A stretch of 64,000 nt of DNA from Desulfobacterales bacterium (GCA_021737275.1 JAIPEE010000016.1:1-64000); one strand, 5' to 3'; positions 27,483 through 36,822 are shown, numbered from the stretch's first letter. Numbers and translations are program-made. The notes: generated by a model from the sequence alone, not told the origin.

Positions 27483-29126
27483 TTATTTTGCATGAACATT
27501 AAAATATGAAAAAGGGTTTATCCATGTTGAATACCCGCCCATATATGAAACAAACCCATCCAGTTTATCATTTCTGACAGCCTCAATTGTATCTGGTCTG
27601 CATATGACATAGTGCGGCAAGTCTCTGTTCATAATCTCCTGAAGTTGGAAGCAAAGTTTCTTACGTTCTTCAAGATCAGTTACAGAAACATATTTATCCA
27701 GAATCACATCAAAATCCGGATTAATATAATATGCCGTATTCCAGGCAACACCGCCGGCTTCAGGATTCCTCATAAACTCCCATATCCATGAAGCATAAGG
27801 GCCAGGTTCTTCCGTTGATACAGCGATATCAAAGCCCATTCCTGCGGGGTAATAATATGTATCATAATAAGTATCCAGGTCCGTAACAAGAACACGAATA
27901 TCAACATTAACAGCTTTCATCTGTTCTCTGATCAACTGAGCCATTTTTACTAGTTCTGCAGTTGATGATGGTACAAGGAACTTATAGGTCATGTTATTCT
28001 TTTTCCCTGTAATTTCATTCCTGATACCATCGCCATCAGTGTCGACATACCCTTTTTCATCAAGCATTTTATTTGCCAGTTCAGGATTATAATCATATTT
28101 GGCAACATTGGGATTATACTCATAAAGCTCCGGATAAATAAAGGTATCCTGAGTTTTTGCAAAGCCATGGTACACCATTTTAATAATTCTTTCCTTATCA
28201 ATAGCATGAACAAAAGCTTTCCTGAAAACCAGATCACTAATCGCTTTTTCCTGATCATAAAGATTAAAGGTAATCCAGTTAAGCGCAATTCCATCGGTTT
28301 TCACAACACTAATGTTGGAATCTTTTTCAAGAAACTTTTTAGTAAGCGGTGAGATGCCACCATAGCCCATCATATCAATTTCATCTTTTTTCAGAGCCAT
28401 ATTTCTGGCGTCGGAACTGCCATAAGTTTTAAAGACAATTTTATCAACCCTAGGATTCTTTTCCCAATAATCCTCAAACCTTTCAAAAATCATATATTGT
28501 CCGGATTGATATTCCTTTAGTTTGAAAGGGCCTGAACCGATTGCAGCTTTGTTAGAATATTTTTCAATATCGAATTTGTGTCGACGCCACAGATGTTCCG
28601 GAAGAATTGGAAACCAGTTGAATGGCGGATATTTGGGTGCGATGGGCTTTGCAAGTTTAAATTGTAGGGTATGATCATCAATAACTGTTACAGAATCTTT
28701 TTCTGTTACGGCATCATAAAACGCCCAGATCGGATTTGATACAGGCAAATATTCATAGGTAAAGGCAAGGTCTTTTGCGGTTACAGGTTTGCCATCATGC
28801 CATGTCATACCTTCTCTGACAAAAAACCTGAACATCTGGTTATCCTGCGTTTCATAACCGGTGATTGCTCTTGGCGAATATTTGTAATCAGGCGGATTAT
28901 CAAAAGCCCAAGCCTGATCATATACAATCTGCCACCATAAGACACCCATATCCTCATACTGCCAGGCATCATTACAGGCTAATGATCTGACCATTTCATC
29001 AGCATTCCATCCAACCCGGAGCTCTCCTGCCGCCTTTGAATCTGTAGTAAACTGTGGAACAAAGACAGTTATTCCTAATAAAATAATTATTGCACCAAAT
29101 AATTGCTTAGACTTCCTCATACTCAT
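27483..29126 (-). CDS. ABC-type substrate-binding protein, family 5 (copy 1)
   Basis: 547 residues: a signal peptide (about 1-33), then a mature start A-G-E-L-R-V-G-W. The SBP_bac_5 signature region includes F-R-F-F-V-R-E-G-M-T-W-H-D-G-K-P-V-T-A-K-D. It binds oligopeptides, opines or similar solutes in the periplasm for an ABC importer. No permease or ATPase lies in the window. Two paralogues at 31727 and 40054 share the mature N-terminus and the unusual C-terminus S-Y-F-N-V-H-A-K. GGAGAGCATT precedes the ATG, and stem-loop element 2 lies 94 nt upstream. Confidence 0.93.
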   Translation of the reverse strand: MSMRKSKQLFGAIIILLGITVFVPQFTTDSKAAGELRVGWNADEMVRSLACNDAWQYEDMGVLWWQIVYDQAWAFDNPPDYKYSPRAITGYETQDNQMFRFFVREGMTWHDGKPVTAKDLAFTYEYLPVSNPIWAFYDAVTEKDSVTVIDDHTLQFKLAKPIAPKYPPFNWFPILPEHLWRRHKFDIEKYSNKAAIGSGPFKLKEYQSGQYMIFERFEDYWEKNPRVDKIVFKTYGSSDARNMALKKDEIDMMGYGGISPLTKKFLEKDSNISVVKTDGIALNWITFNLYDQEKAISDLVFRKAFVHAIDKERIIKMVYHGFAKTQDTFIYPELYEYNPNVAKYDYNPELANKMLDEKGYVDTDGDGIRNEITGKKNNMTYKFLVPSSTAELVKMAQLIREQMKAVNVDIRVLVTDLDTYYDTYYYPAGMGFDIAVSTEEPGPYASWIWEFMRNPEAGGVAWNTAYYINPDFDVILDKYVSVTDLEERKKLCFQLQEIMNRDLPHYVICRPDTIEAVRNDKLDGFVSYMGGYSTWINPFSYFNVHAK

Positions 29127-29220
29127 AATGCTCTCCTTTCATGTTTTCTTAATTAATTTTTTATGTGATTAAGCTTTTAGTAAACCTCCTTTTTTTGTGC
29201 CGGTTAATCTGACAATTGTT

Positions 29221-29294
29221 ATTGCCGGACAAGTTCCATCGTACCTTGGGGTATTCTTTGGGAAAGAAGAGTACAATAAACGTTGTCCGGCAAT
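29221..29294 (-). promoter_or_regulatory. Leader stem-loop element, copy 2
   Basis: Arms ATTGCCGGACAA (29221-29232) and TTGTCCGGCAAT (29283-29294) are perfectly complementary. Between them lies an inner hairpin TTCTTT-GGG-AAAGAA. It is 94 nt upstream of the copy-1 binding-protein ATG. The core is shared with the elements at 33448 and 39821. Confidence 0.6.
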
Positions 29295-29429
29295 TTTTAT
29301 TTTGTTTAATCGGTTAGTTAATTTTTATTCCAAAAAATTGTTGACTTAAGTATGATATTTTTTATTTAACTATTCAATTAATTTTAAAAACATAAAAAAA
29401 TTACATAAGCCAACAAAATATTAATTTGT

Positions 29430-30035
29430 TTAAAATGTACCGTTCTTTAATAGCTTGAGGGTTGTCTTCTTCATAGATTCACAGTACTCAACAACTTTGT
29501 CCGTAACACCTTCGACAGTAAAATAGTTAAAAATACCTTCAGACAAAGAGTAGATATGAACGGCGGCATATTCTACATTTTCGACCTTAATAATACCTGC
29601 ATCCTTAAATCCCTGGATTTCGTTTATATAAAGATTTAGTATAAAGTCATACAATTTTTTTAGTCTTTTATGTACGCGTTTGTTTCTTAGAGCCATGTAG
29701 AAACAGGCCCACATGACATAATCATGGACCTGATCAATTTCCCATTCAACGCCTAATACCCTGTTAACAAATTCATTCAATCTCTTTTCAGGATCCTCAA
29801 TGCTGCCAAACATGGTCAAATAAGCATTATTGTAAGTATCAATCATATGATCAACAAGCGCCATCATCATTTCGTCTTTAGTCTTGAAATAATGAACGAG
29901 AAGACTGGGATGAACACCCATGTGGTCCCCTACTTTTGCAAAGGTAGTTTTTTCAAGCCCTTCTTTTACAAGAACTTCCATGAGATGTCTTATGATCTCA
30001 GGCTTACGAACATCTGATTTGCTTTTTCTACCCAC
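29430..30035 (-). CDS. TetR-family transcriptional regulator
   Basis: 201 residues starting at a GTG (GGAG six bases before it). The HTH region has A-K-V-G-D-H-M-G-V-H-P-S-L-L-V-H-Y-F-K-T-K; the rest is a helical ligand domain. It is a paralogue of the TetR at 9317. It is transcribed toward the first substrate-binding protein and diverges from the M20 amidohydrolase. A TATTCAATTA site lies at 29371, between it and the binding-protein gene. Control of one or both neighbours is inferred. Confidence 0.9.
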   Translation of the reverse strand: MGRKSKSDVRKPEIIRHLMEVLVKEGLEKTTFAKVGDHMGVHPSLLVHYFKTKDEMMMALVDHMIDTYNNAYLTMFGSIEDPEKRLNEFVNRVLGVEWEIDQVHDYVMWACFYMALRNKRVHKRLKKLYDFILNLYINEIQGFKDAGIIKVENVEYAAVHIYSLSEGIFNYFTVEGVTDKVVEYCESMKKTTLKLLKNGTF

Positions 30036-30405
30036 AGGGACTCCATATATTTTATTTAAATGGTTATTGAAAATAATTTATCTAATTTATTTTGTCAACT
30101 TATTTTATAAAATGAATCAAATTGCAATAATAAATATATTTAATTTCAGATAATTATATACTTTTATCAAAAACATATTGAATTCTACTTTTTGGGAATG
30201 CATAATATTATTTTTAATAAATCGAGCCTATTTCAAAAATATGGATCAGGCTGCAGCATAAGGCACATGGAAGTGAAAAAAATGGCGCATACATATATAG
30301 TATGTGAACATTTTGAACTGGCATGTACCGCCCCATGGAACCTTACACGCTTTCTTGAGATGGGTTCCAATATAGTTCAGGACTGTTTATACAAGGAGAA
30401 CAATA

Positions 30406-31647
30406 ATGGATGTAGCAAACTTACGAATAAATGGCAATCGCCTTCAACAGTCACTTGAAGAAATGGCGAAAATCGGCGCAACATCAAGAGGCGGCGTAAC
30501 ACGTCTTGCGCTTAGTGATGAAGATAAACAGGCCAGAGATCTTTTCGTTAAATGGTTGAAGGAAATCGACTGCGAAATAACGATTGATGATATGGGCAGC
30601 ATTTTTGGAACCTTACCCGGATCAGAAAATAATCTGCCATCGGTTATGAGCGGTTCACATATTGATTCCCAACCCAGAGGTGGCCGCTTTGATGGCATTC
30701 TTGGTGTAATGGGTGCACTTGAAATATTGAGAACCATCAGAGAAAACAACATTCAGATAAACCGACCTGTCACGGCAGTTGCATGGACCAATGAGGAGGG
30801 TACGCGTTTTTCACCGGCTATGATTGCATCAGGTGTCTGGGCGGGATCACTCAAAAAAGATTATGCATACAATCGAACAGATCCTGATGGTAAACGGTTT
30901 GAAGGTGAATTGATCCGTATTGGTTACAAAGGCCCCTCCCCTGCTAAAAGATGGCCGGTTCATGCTTATTATGAATATCACATTGAACAGGGTCCTGTTC
31001 TGGAAAGTAAAAACAGAATTATTGGTGTGCCCAAAGGTATCGTAAATTTAAACTGGTACGATATTTACATTGAAGGAGAATCAAACCAGGCCGGCCCCAC
31101 ACCGATGGTTAACCGGCATGATTCGTTAGTTGCCGCTTCTGAAATGATTATTGCGGCAAATGAAATTCCGAACAAATTCGGAGGCGATCTTGTGACAACC
31201 GTTGGCCGTATAGATAATGAGCCTAACTCAGTTAACATCATTCCGGGACAAACACATTTTACTTTTGATATTCGCTCATGGAATGATGGCCTTACACAAC
31301 GCGCACTGGATAATCTGCTGCCATTATTTAAAGACATCGCAGATAAAAGAGGATGCATTGTCCGCATAGAGGAAACCTGGCGGGTAAAGCACTCTCCATT
31401 TGATCCAAAACTGGTCCGGATCGTTAATGACAGCGCTATAAAGCTGGGATTTGACCCCCTTGAAATGACCAGTGGTGCCGGCCATGATGCGGCATACATA
31501 AACCAGGTAGCACCAACTGCCATGATCTTTGTACCCAGTATCGGGGGCAGAAGTCATGTTGAGATAGAAAATACGACATGGGAAGATTGTAAGGCTGGTG
31601 CCGATGTGCTGCTTCAATGCATGCTTCAGTCTGCCAATGAAGCGTGA
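30406..31647 (+). CDS. M20-family amidohydrolase (N-carbamoyl-amino-acid hydrolase/allantoate amidohydrolase type)
   Basis: 413 residues with the hydantoinase/carbamoylase layout. Metal ligands are seen in S-G-S-H-I-D-S (His, Asp), F-D-G-I-L-G, N-E-E-G-T-R-F (Glu pair), H-I-E-Q-G-P-V-L-E and a C-terminal S-H-V-E. It hydrolyses a ureido or amide bond, typically releasing CO2, ammonia and an amino acid. AAGGAGAACAATA precedes the ATG. It is divergent from a TetR and sits between two substrate-binding-protein genes, so it may act on the imported compound. The exact substrate (carbamoyl amino acid, ureidopropionate, allantoate or N-carbamoylsarcosine) is not determined. Confidence 0.9.
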   Translation: MDVANLRINGNRLQQSLEEMAKIGATSRGGVTRLALSDEDKQARDLFVKWLKEIDCEITIDDMGSIFGTLPGSENNLPSVMSGSHIDSQPRGGRFDGILGVMGALEILRTIRENNIQINRPVTAVAWTNEEGTRFSPAMIASGVWAGSLKKDYAYNRTDPDGKRFEGELIRIGYKGPSPAKRWPVHAYYEYHIEQGPVLESKNRIIGVPKGIVNLNWYDIYIEGESNQAGPTPMVNRHDSLVAASEMIIAANEIPNKFGGDLVTTVGRIDNEPNSVNIIPGQTHFTFDIRSWNDGLTQRALDNLLPLFKDIADKRGCIVRIEETWRVKHSPFDPKLVRIVNDSAIKLGFDPLEMTSGAGHDAAYINQVAPTAMIFVPSIGGRSHVEIENTTWEDCKAGADVLLQCMLQSANEA

Positions 31648-31666
31648 CGACTCTTCTATCAAAGAG

Positions 31667-31696
31667 AGATAGCCGGGAATTACTTCCCGGCTATCT
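31667..31696. terminator. Bidirectional terminator
   Basis: AGATAGCCGGGAA and TTCCCGGCTATCT form a perfect 13-bp stem over a 4-nt loop between the convergent amidohydrolase and the second binding protein. Confidence 0.75.
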
Positions 31697-31726
31697 GTTT
31701 CCATGAGGTAATTTACTTATATTCTA

Positions 31727-33358
31727 CTATTTTGCATGTACATTAAAATAAGTAAACGGATTGATCCATGTAGAATATCCGCCCATATAACCGACATAGC
31801 CTTCAAGCTTATCTGTTCTGACAGCCTCAATAGTATCAGGCCTGCAAATTACATAGTGCGGCAGATCCCTGTGCATGATCTCCTGGAGCTTCCAGCAAAG
31901 CGCTTTCCGTTCATCAAGATCTATGGCTGTAAGATACTCGTTCAGGACATCGTCAAAATCCAGGTTGTTGTAATACGCTGTGTTCCAGGCGCCGCCGCCG
32001 GATTCATGACTTCTCATAAACTCCCAGACCCATGACGCATAAGGACCGGGTTCTTCCGTGCCAACGGAAATATCAAAGCCCATTCCCTGCGGATAATAGT
32101 AAGTATCAAAATAGGTATCCAGATCTGTTACCACTATTCTGATATCGAGACCAATAGCCTTCATCTGCTCACGAAAGAGCTGGACCATTTTAACCAGTTC
32201 AGCTGAACTGGACGGCACGAGGAATTTAAAAGATATGTTTTCCCCGGCAGCATTGTTTCTGATACCGTCATCATCAGAGTCCAGGTATCCGCTTTTATCC
32301 AGAAGTTTATTGGAAAGTGCCGGATCATAATTATATTCCGGCAGGTTCGGGTTATATTCAAAAAGCTCCGGATATATAAAGGTTTCCTGCAGTTTTGCAT
32401 AACCATGGTAAACCATATCTATGATTCTCTGTTTGTCGATACCGTGAACGATAGCTTTTCGAACATCAAGGTCTCTAAGGGGGCCTTCTTTATATAAATT
32501 GAATGTCAACCAGTTCAGAGATATACCCGGCAGAGCATCAACCTGAATATTCTTATCTTTTTCAAGAAACTTTTTCGCCAGGGGAGATATACCACCATAA
32601 CCGATCATATCGATTTCGTTTTTTTTCATGGCCATATTCCGACCGTCGGAGCTCCCGTAAGTTTTAAAAACAATGGAATCCACTCTTGGTTTATCTTCCC
32701 AGTAATCCTCGAACCGCTCAAAGGTCATATACAGGCCTGATTTATACTCTTTCAGTTTAAATGGCCCGGACCCGATAGCATCTTTATTTTTCATCTTGTC
32801 CAGTTCAAATTTATGGCGCCGCCACAGATGTTCCGGAAGGATTGGGTACCAGTTAAAAGGCGGATACTTGGGAGAAATAGGAGCTACAAGTGTAAATTCA
32901 ACGGTATGATCATCAACAACGACTATAGAATCTTCTACTGTAACCGCATCATAAAATGCCCATACCGGGTTGGATACCGGCAAATGTTTAAAGGTAAAAG
33001 CAAAATCTTTTGCAGTGACAGGTTTGCCGTCATGAAAAGTTGTATCTTTTCTGACATGATACCTGAATGTTTGATTGTCTTTTGTAGTACAATCGCTTGC
33101 CGCCCTGAATTCATAAGGGTAATCAGGTGGCGCACCAAAATGATGCGGTTGATCATAGACCAGCTGCCAGAACATACAGCCCATATCTTCATATTGCCAT
33201 GCATCATTACAGGCCAGAGATCTGATCATTTCATCTGAAAGCCATCCGACACGCAGTTCCCCGGCGGCATTTGCACTTGAAGTAATCATAGGAACAAAAA
33301 AAAGTACTCCCATAAAGACTATTAACCCCAAAAATTGTTTATGCTTCCAATTACACAT
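31727..33358 (-). CDS. ABC-type substrate-binding protein, family 5 (copy 2)
   Basis: 543 residues with signal peptide, mature A-G-E-L-R-V-G-W, the H-D-G-K-P-V-T-A-K-D region and C-terminal S-Y-F-N-V-H-A-K. It is very close to copy 1 along its whole length. It ends in tandem TAG TAG, unusual in this window where TAA dominates and TAG also encodes pyrrolysine. GGAAAGGAGAACAGT precedes the ATG. Stem-loop element 3 lies 89 nt upstream. Cognate permease and ATPase genes are absent here. Confidence 0.93.
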   Translation of the reverse strand: MCNWKHKQFLGLIVFMGVLFFVPMITSSANAAGELRVGWLSDEMIRSLACNDAWQYEDMGCMFWQLVYDQPHHFGAPPDYPYEFRAASDCTTKDNQTFRYHVRKDTTFHDGKPVTAKDFAFTFKHLPVSNPVWAFYDAVTVEDSIVVVDDHTVEFTLVAPISPKYPPFNWYPILPEHLWRRHKFELDKMKNKDAIGSGPFKLKEYKSGLYMTFERFEDYWEDKPRVDSIVFKTYGSSDGRNMAMKKNEIDMIGYGGISPLAKKFLEKDKNIQVDALPGISLNWLTFNLYKEGPLRDLDVRKAIVHGIDKQRIIDMVYHGYAKLQETFIYPELFEYNPNLPEYNYDPALSNKLLDKSGYLDSDDDGIRNNAAGENISFKFLVPSSSAELVKMVQLFREQMKAIGLDIRIVVTDLDTYFDTYYYPQGMGFDISVGTEEPGPYASWVWEFMRSHESGGGAWNTAYYNNLDFDDVLNEYLTAIDLDERKALCWKLQEIMHRDLPHYVICRPDTIEAVRTDKLEGYVGYMGGYSTWINPFTYFNVHAK

Positions 33359-33447
33359 ACTGTTCTCCTTTCCTCATTTACGTTTAGACCCGATTATTGT
33401 TATTAAACTCTTCACACCCCCCCTTTTTAGATTTTGCTATCAATTTT

Positions 33448-33526
33448 AAATTGTTTTGCCGGACAAGTTAAACCGAGAAGGTATTCTTCAGGGGAAGAAG
33501 ATTTATTTAAACTTGCCCGACAATTT
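33448..33526 (-). promoter_or_regulatory. Leader stem-loop element, copy 3
   Basis: The arms are imperfect: GCCGGACAAGTT on the left (around 33458-33469) pairs with AACTTGCCCGAC on the right (33509-33520), plus AAATTG/CAATTT at the ends. The inner hairpin is TTCTTC-AGG-GGAAGAA. It lies 89 nt upstream of the copy-2 binding-protein ATG, the same distance as copy 2 from its gene. Confidence 0.5.
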
Positions 33527-33976
33527 CAAACTTAAATTTTTTTCAATTTTTATTGAACCAATTCTTTTTTTTATTTGCTGTTTACATTCTCAATGGTGGT
33601 ATAAAAATCACAAAATCGGTGCAGAAAATATCGCCATAAAAGTTTTCATGCTTTTATGTAAAAAATTCTGCATTATAAGCAAACTGTTACCCAAATACGC
33701 AAGCGTTGAATAGTTTCGTAAATTTCGTTATAGTATTTTGAAATGATTCAATTCACATAATTCGAATTTAATATTTATTAGACACCACTATTTATTTTAT
33801 TCGTTTTTTTTAGCATATATTATCCGATTGTCAACATTTTTTGTGTTTTGCATTATAAAACAATTTATTGACACCGGTATTCGTATTTTTTGTTTATAAA
33901 AAAACATGATTTTTAATATAATCGAATTTTTTATTATCTTATTTTTGAATTTTCGTTTTTTTTAGCACTAAACTTC

Positions 33977-34005
33977 TTGACAATTATCAAAAAAATCTTT
34001 AGAAT
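33977..34005 (+). promoter_or_regulatory. Sigma-70-type promoter of the AsnC gene at 34119
   Basis: TTGACA at 33977-33982, a 17-nt spacer, and TAGAAT at 34000-34005. Transcription would start near 34012, giving a leader of about 105 nt. The upstream 33.7-33.97 kb is rich in TTCG/TCGAATTT motifs, as in the other AsnC-flanked intergenic regions. Confidence 0.6.
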
Positions 34006-34118
34006 ATTTTCATTTAAAACTCGATGAATTCACTATATAAGATCTTCAAAGGACAATTCTTGAAAATATTTTTTTAAACTGCCATTTTTAATAATATTTT
34101 ACAGAATTACGGGTACAC

Positions 34119-34592
34119 ATGGGACTGGAAATAGACAAAGTTGACTCAAAGATTATCTGCTTACTTCAAGAAAATGGAAGAATGCCAAATACTGAAATTG
34201 CTCAAAAGCTTGGCATTTCCGAAGCAACGATCAGAAAGCGGATACAAAGACTGATTAAAGATGGAATCATAAAGATTGTTGCGGCATGTGATCCTTTTAA
34301 AGTTGGATTTAATGTTGTTGGAAATATGCACATCAAGCTAGACATTAAAAAATCTGATCAGGCCATCAAAGAGCTCAAGGAACTTGATGAGCTCTGGTAT
34401 ATTTCTCTTGTTTCCGGCACCTATGATCTTGATATTGAATTTCGCCTCAGATCAATTGATGAATTACACTCACTACTTTACGATCGTATTTACCCCATTG
34501 AAGGTGTTTTAAGCACCAACTCTTCATTTACACTTAAATATATTAAAGACAGTTATAATATTGGTACAGCGCTTGAATATGATGAAGATTAG
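34119..34592 (+). CDS. Lrp/AsnC-family transcriptional regulator
   Basis: 157 residues: an N-terminal winged HTH (D-S-K-I-I-C-L-L-Q-E-N-G-R-M-P-N-T-E-I-A, then G-I-S-E-A-T-I-R-K-R) and a C-terminal RAM ligand domain. It is paralogous to the two AsnC proteins at 46013 and 48015 and is the same length. It is divergent from binding-protein copy 2 and followed by the agmatinase gene on the other strand. It ends in TAG with a TAA two codons on. An amino-acid or amine effector is likely. Confidence 0.92.
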   Translation: MGLEIDKVDSKIICLLQENGRMPNTEIAQKLGISEATIRKRIQRLIKDGIIKIVAACDPFKVGFNVVGNMHIKLDIKKSDQAIKELKELDELWYISLVSGTYDLDIEFRLRSIDELHSLLYDRIYPIEGVLSTNSSFTLKYIKDSYNIGTALEYDED

Positions 34593-34642
34593 GACCCGTA
34601 AACAAATCCGGTCACATTTCAAAATGTATTATCGAAGAATAT

Positions 34643-34682
34643 AAAGGCAACCGAAATAGTTATTTCCCGGTTGCCTTTTTTA
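34643..34682 (+). terminator. Rho-independent terminator after AsnC
   Basis: AAAGGCAACCG and CGGTTGCCTTTTT form the stem and T-run, 50 bp past the stop. Confidence 0.8.
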
Positions 34683-34720
34683 CAACATAAAATACAGATT
34701 TATTTTTTATCAGGATCAAT

Positions 34721-35644
34721 TCACTTTTTCTGTGAAGCCAGCAGACAAATCATATCATTTGCCACTGCTGCAGCCAGAATAGCCGTTATTTCACCGTGAT
34801 CATACGCAGGTGAGACCTCTACCAGATCCATACCGGCAAAACTGATATCTCCCAAACCCTGGATAATTTCCAGTGCCGTCAGTGATGTCAACCCTCCAGG
34901 CACCGGAGTTCCGGTTCCGGGCGCATATGCCGGATCAAAACAATCAATGTCAAATGTGAGATATGCTTTATTATCTCCAACAATCTTTTTGATTTCCGCC
35001 AGTGTCGCCTCGGCCCCGTTTTTCATAACCCAGGGTGCATGAAAAATATTGAACCCGTGTGTTTCGGGATTCTGTGTCCGAAGACCAATCTGAATAGACT
35101 TTTCAGGAATAATGAGTCCTTCCCTGGCTGCTCTCAAAAACATCGTCCCATGGTGCTCGCTGGAATCATCCCAGGTATCCGAATGTGCATCAAAGTGAAT
35201 TAGTGACATTGGACCATGTTTCTCTGCATGTGCCTTTAAAAGCGCATAAGAAATATAATGATCACCGCCCAGTGTCAGCATGAATACACCTGCATCCAGA
35301 ATATGCTTAGCATGGTTGTAAATTGAATCATTAATGGTTTCAGGCTTGCCGGCATCAAAATAACAGTCGCCATAATCAATAACCGCCAGCCGTTCAAATG
35401 GGTCAAACGGCCATGGCCAATGATTGTATTCATTTGCGACAGAAGCCTTTCTGACAGCAGCCGGACCAAAGCGGGTTCCCGGCCGATTGCTTACCATCAA
35501 ATCCAGTGGAACGCCGCTGACGGCCACATCGACACCGGTTAAATCCTTTGTGTATTTTCGACGCATAAAGCTCAAGATTCCGGCGTAATCCGGTTCATGG
35601 GCCATTCCATAAAGACTTTCTGCCGTTATTGCATGATCAGTCAT
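34721..35644 (-). CDS. speB: Agmatinase/arginase-family ureohydrolase
   Basis: 307 residues with all manganese-site motifs of the ureohydrolase family: G-G-D-H-Y-I-S, H-F-D-A-H-S-D and D-I-D-C-F-D-P-A-Y-A-P-G-T-G-T-P. The predicted reaction is agmatine plus water to putrescine and urea. This is a second, deiminase-independent route to putrescine in the same window. Guanidinobutyrase or another guanidino substrate is possible, since the family is hard to split by motif alone. It is monocistronic, convergent with an AsnC regulator. Confidence 0.88.
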   Translation of the reverse strand: MTDHAITAESLYGMAHEPDYAGILSFMRRKYTKDLTGVDVAVSGVPLDLMVSNRPGTRFGPAAVRKASVANEYNHWPWPFDPFERLAVIDYGDCYFDAGKPETINDSIYNHAKHILDAGVFMLTLGGDHYISYALLKAHAEKHGPMSLIHFDAHSDTWDDSSEHHGTMFLRAAREGLIIPEKSIQIGLRTQNPETHGFNIFHAPWVMKNGAEATLAEIKKIVGDNKAYLTFDIDCFDPAYAPGTGTPVPGGLTSLTALEIIQGLGDISFAGMDLVEVSPAYDHGEITAILAAAVANDMICLLASQKK

Positions 35645-35990
35645 AATATTTTCCTTTCGACCTTTAAGGTATTTTTAATAAATGGTTATCGTTTAAAAAA
35701 TATTCAGAAAAAATTAAGATATTTGAATGCTTTTCGAATTATTTGAAAATTGAATTAAAAAAAATGACCGGCAGACAGAGATGCGAACATCTCCAATGGG
35801 ATAATTGCTATTGGTAAACCGTGAATATTAATACGTTCAGACGTCTCATAAATTATAACTGGCGTTTTCTTTTGAATTAAAAAAATCTCATTTCTTTCAA
35901 ATTTCTTGTTAAACTATTATTAATATAATCCCCTTGTCAATTTCATTCTTTATTTTTTAAACTCATCTCAGCATACGAAACAGCAAGCCA

Positions 35991-36030
35991 GATTATGATT
36001 ATGATTATGATTATGATTATGATTACGATT
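35991..36030. repeat. Hexanucleotide tandem repeat (GATTAT)5 plus variants
   Basis: Five perfect GATTAT units followed by GATTAC and a partial unit. It lies in the non-coding gap between agmatinase and the symporter relic. It is a candidate for replication slippage. Confidence 0.8.
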
Positions 36031-36096
36031 TTTCTGACCGGGCCTCATGCCCATGACCTGATTAAAAGAGCCATATTTTTTAAATCAAAATCAAAC

Positions 36097-36136
36097 AAAA
36101 AGAGGTAAACCGGCTAATTCCGGATTACCCTTTTTT
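36097..36136 (-). terminator. Terminator-like hairpin downstream of the symporter relic
   Basis: AAAAAG-AGGTAAACCGG pairs with CCGGATTACC-CTTTTT (bulges included). On the minus strand it ends in five T, about 90 bp past the relic's stop, as expected if a complete symporter gene once ended here. Confidence 0.5.
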
Positions 36137-36227
36137 ATACTTTAATATAGATTTAATCAGTTAATTCAACACTCTGTACTCTCAACCGTATTTGTTTGGC
36201 CCATTGCACAGGAGACGGAACCGGTTC

Positions 36228-36330
36228 TCAATCCAGGCACCTCTTTTTGTCAAAGATCCCCAGGGTACCCTCAATTGAGATGGGATTTCCATCAACATCT
36301 ATTTGCGGCAACCAATGCACAGATAAAAAA
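36228..36330 (-). pseudogene. C-terminal relic of a sodium:solute symporter
   Basis: A minus-strand frame ending in TGA at 36228 reads [14 protein letters not shown]. This resembles the C-terminus of the intact symporter at 10299 (L-P-L-T-D-M-D-G-N-P-I-S-A-K). Sequence further upstream is not symporter-like. Only the tail survives, followed by a terminator. The match is short, so chance is not excluded. Confidence 0.35.
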
Positions 36331-36490
36331 ACTGATAATTTACATTGACTTAATCTCAAAACATGATATTTACAACCATCCCGCTAAAATCAGTGGTGAC
36401 GGTTTCGCGCTAAAGGTAAAATCCATTTCACAAAGTGGCAATCTGAGGTTTGGGACCATATTATTTATTATTTTTAAGGAGAGTGTCACA

Positions 36491-36694
36491 ATGGCTAATG
36501 GAATCGTAAAATGGTTTAATGGTAGTAAAGGTTTTGGTTTTATTGAACAAGAAGATGGTGGACCGGATGTGTTCGTTCATTTTTCAGGAATCAACTCATC
36601 AGGTTTTAAAAATCTTGATGAAGGCGATCGCGTAACATTTGATATTGAACAGGGCCAGAAAGGTCCTTCAGCAGTTAATGTAACTGTCGCATAA
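36491..36694 (+). CDS. Cold-shock domain protein (CspA family)
   Basis: 67 residues, the standard Csp length. RNP1 is K-G-F-G-F-I and RNP2 is V-F-V-H-F, with the first strand G-I-V-K-W-F-N. It binds single-stranded RNA/DNA as a chaperone. The start is ATG 36491, behind AAGGAGAGTGTCACA; the frame is open upstream, but that part is not coding in the family. The long upstream gap would allow the long 5' leader typical of csp genes. Confidence 0.95.
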   Translation: MANGIVKWFNGSKGFGFIEQEDGGPDVFVHFSGINSSGFKNLDEGDRVTFDIEQGQKGPSAVNVTVA

Positions 36695-36713
36695 GTTACA
36701 ATATCCAAAGTTT

Positions 36714-36752
36714 AAAAGGGCATCCATCAATTATGGTGGATGCCCTTTTTTT
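36714..36752 (+). terminator. Rho-independent terminator after csp
   Basis: AAAAGGGCATCCA and TGGATGCCC followed by seven or more T, 20 bp past the stop. Confidence 0.88.
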
Positions 36753-36784
36753 ATTGTAAATCAAGCAAATAACCCAAAACAATA

Positions 36785-36822
36785 AATGGCAACCGGGAGG
36801 GTACAACCCGGTTGCCATTTTT
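36785..36822. terminator. Second terminator-like hairpin in the csp/symporter gap
   Basis: AATGGCAACCGGG and CCCGGTTGCCATT, then TTT. It may back up the csp terminator or stop minus-strand transcripts from the symporter. The remaining gap to 37129 shows no gene or other signal. Confidence 0.6.

Noticed and set aside
30192-30458. Open frame of 88 codons before the M20 amidohydrolase
   Set aside because: It overlaps the amidohydrolase start in another frame, lacks a ribosome binding site, and shows no domain features.
33456-33713. 85-codon plus-strand frame
   Set aside because: It runs through stem-loop element 3 and AT-rich spacer; composition is not protein-like.
36275-36490. Long N-terminal extension of the cold-shock protein
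   Set aside because: CspA proteins begin at the M-A-N-G-I-V-K-W segment, which has a strong Shine-Dalgarno; the upstream part is leader.
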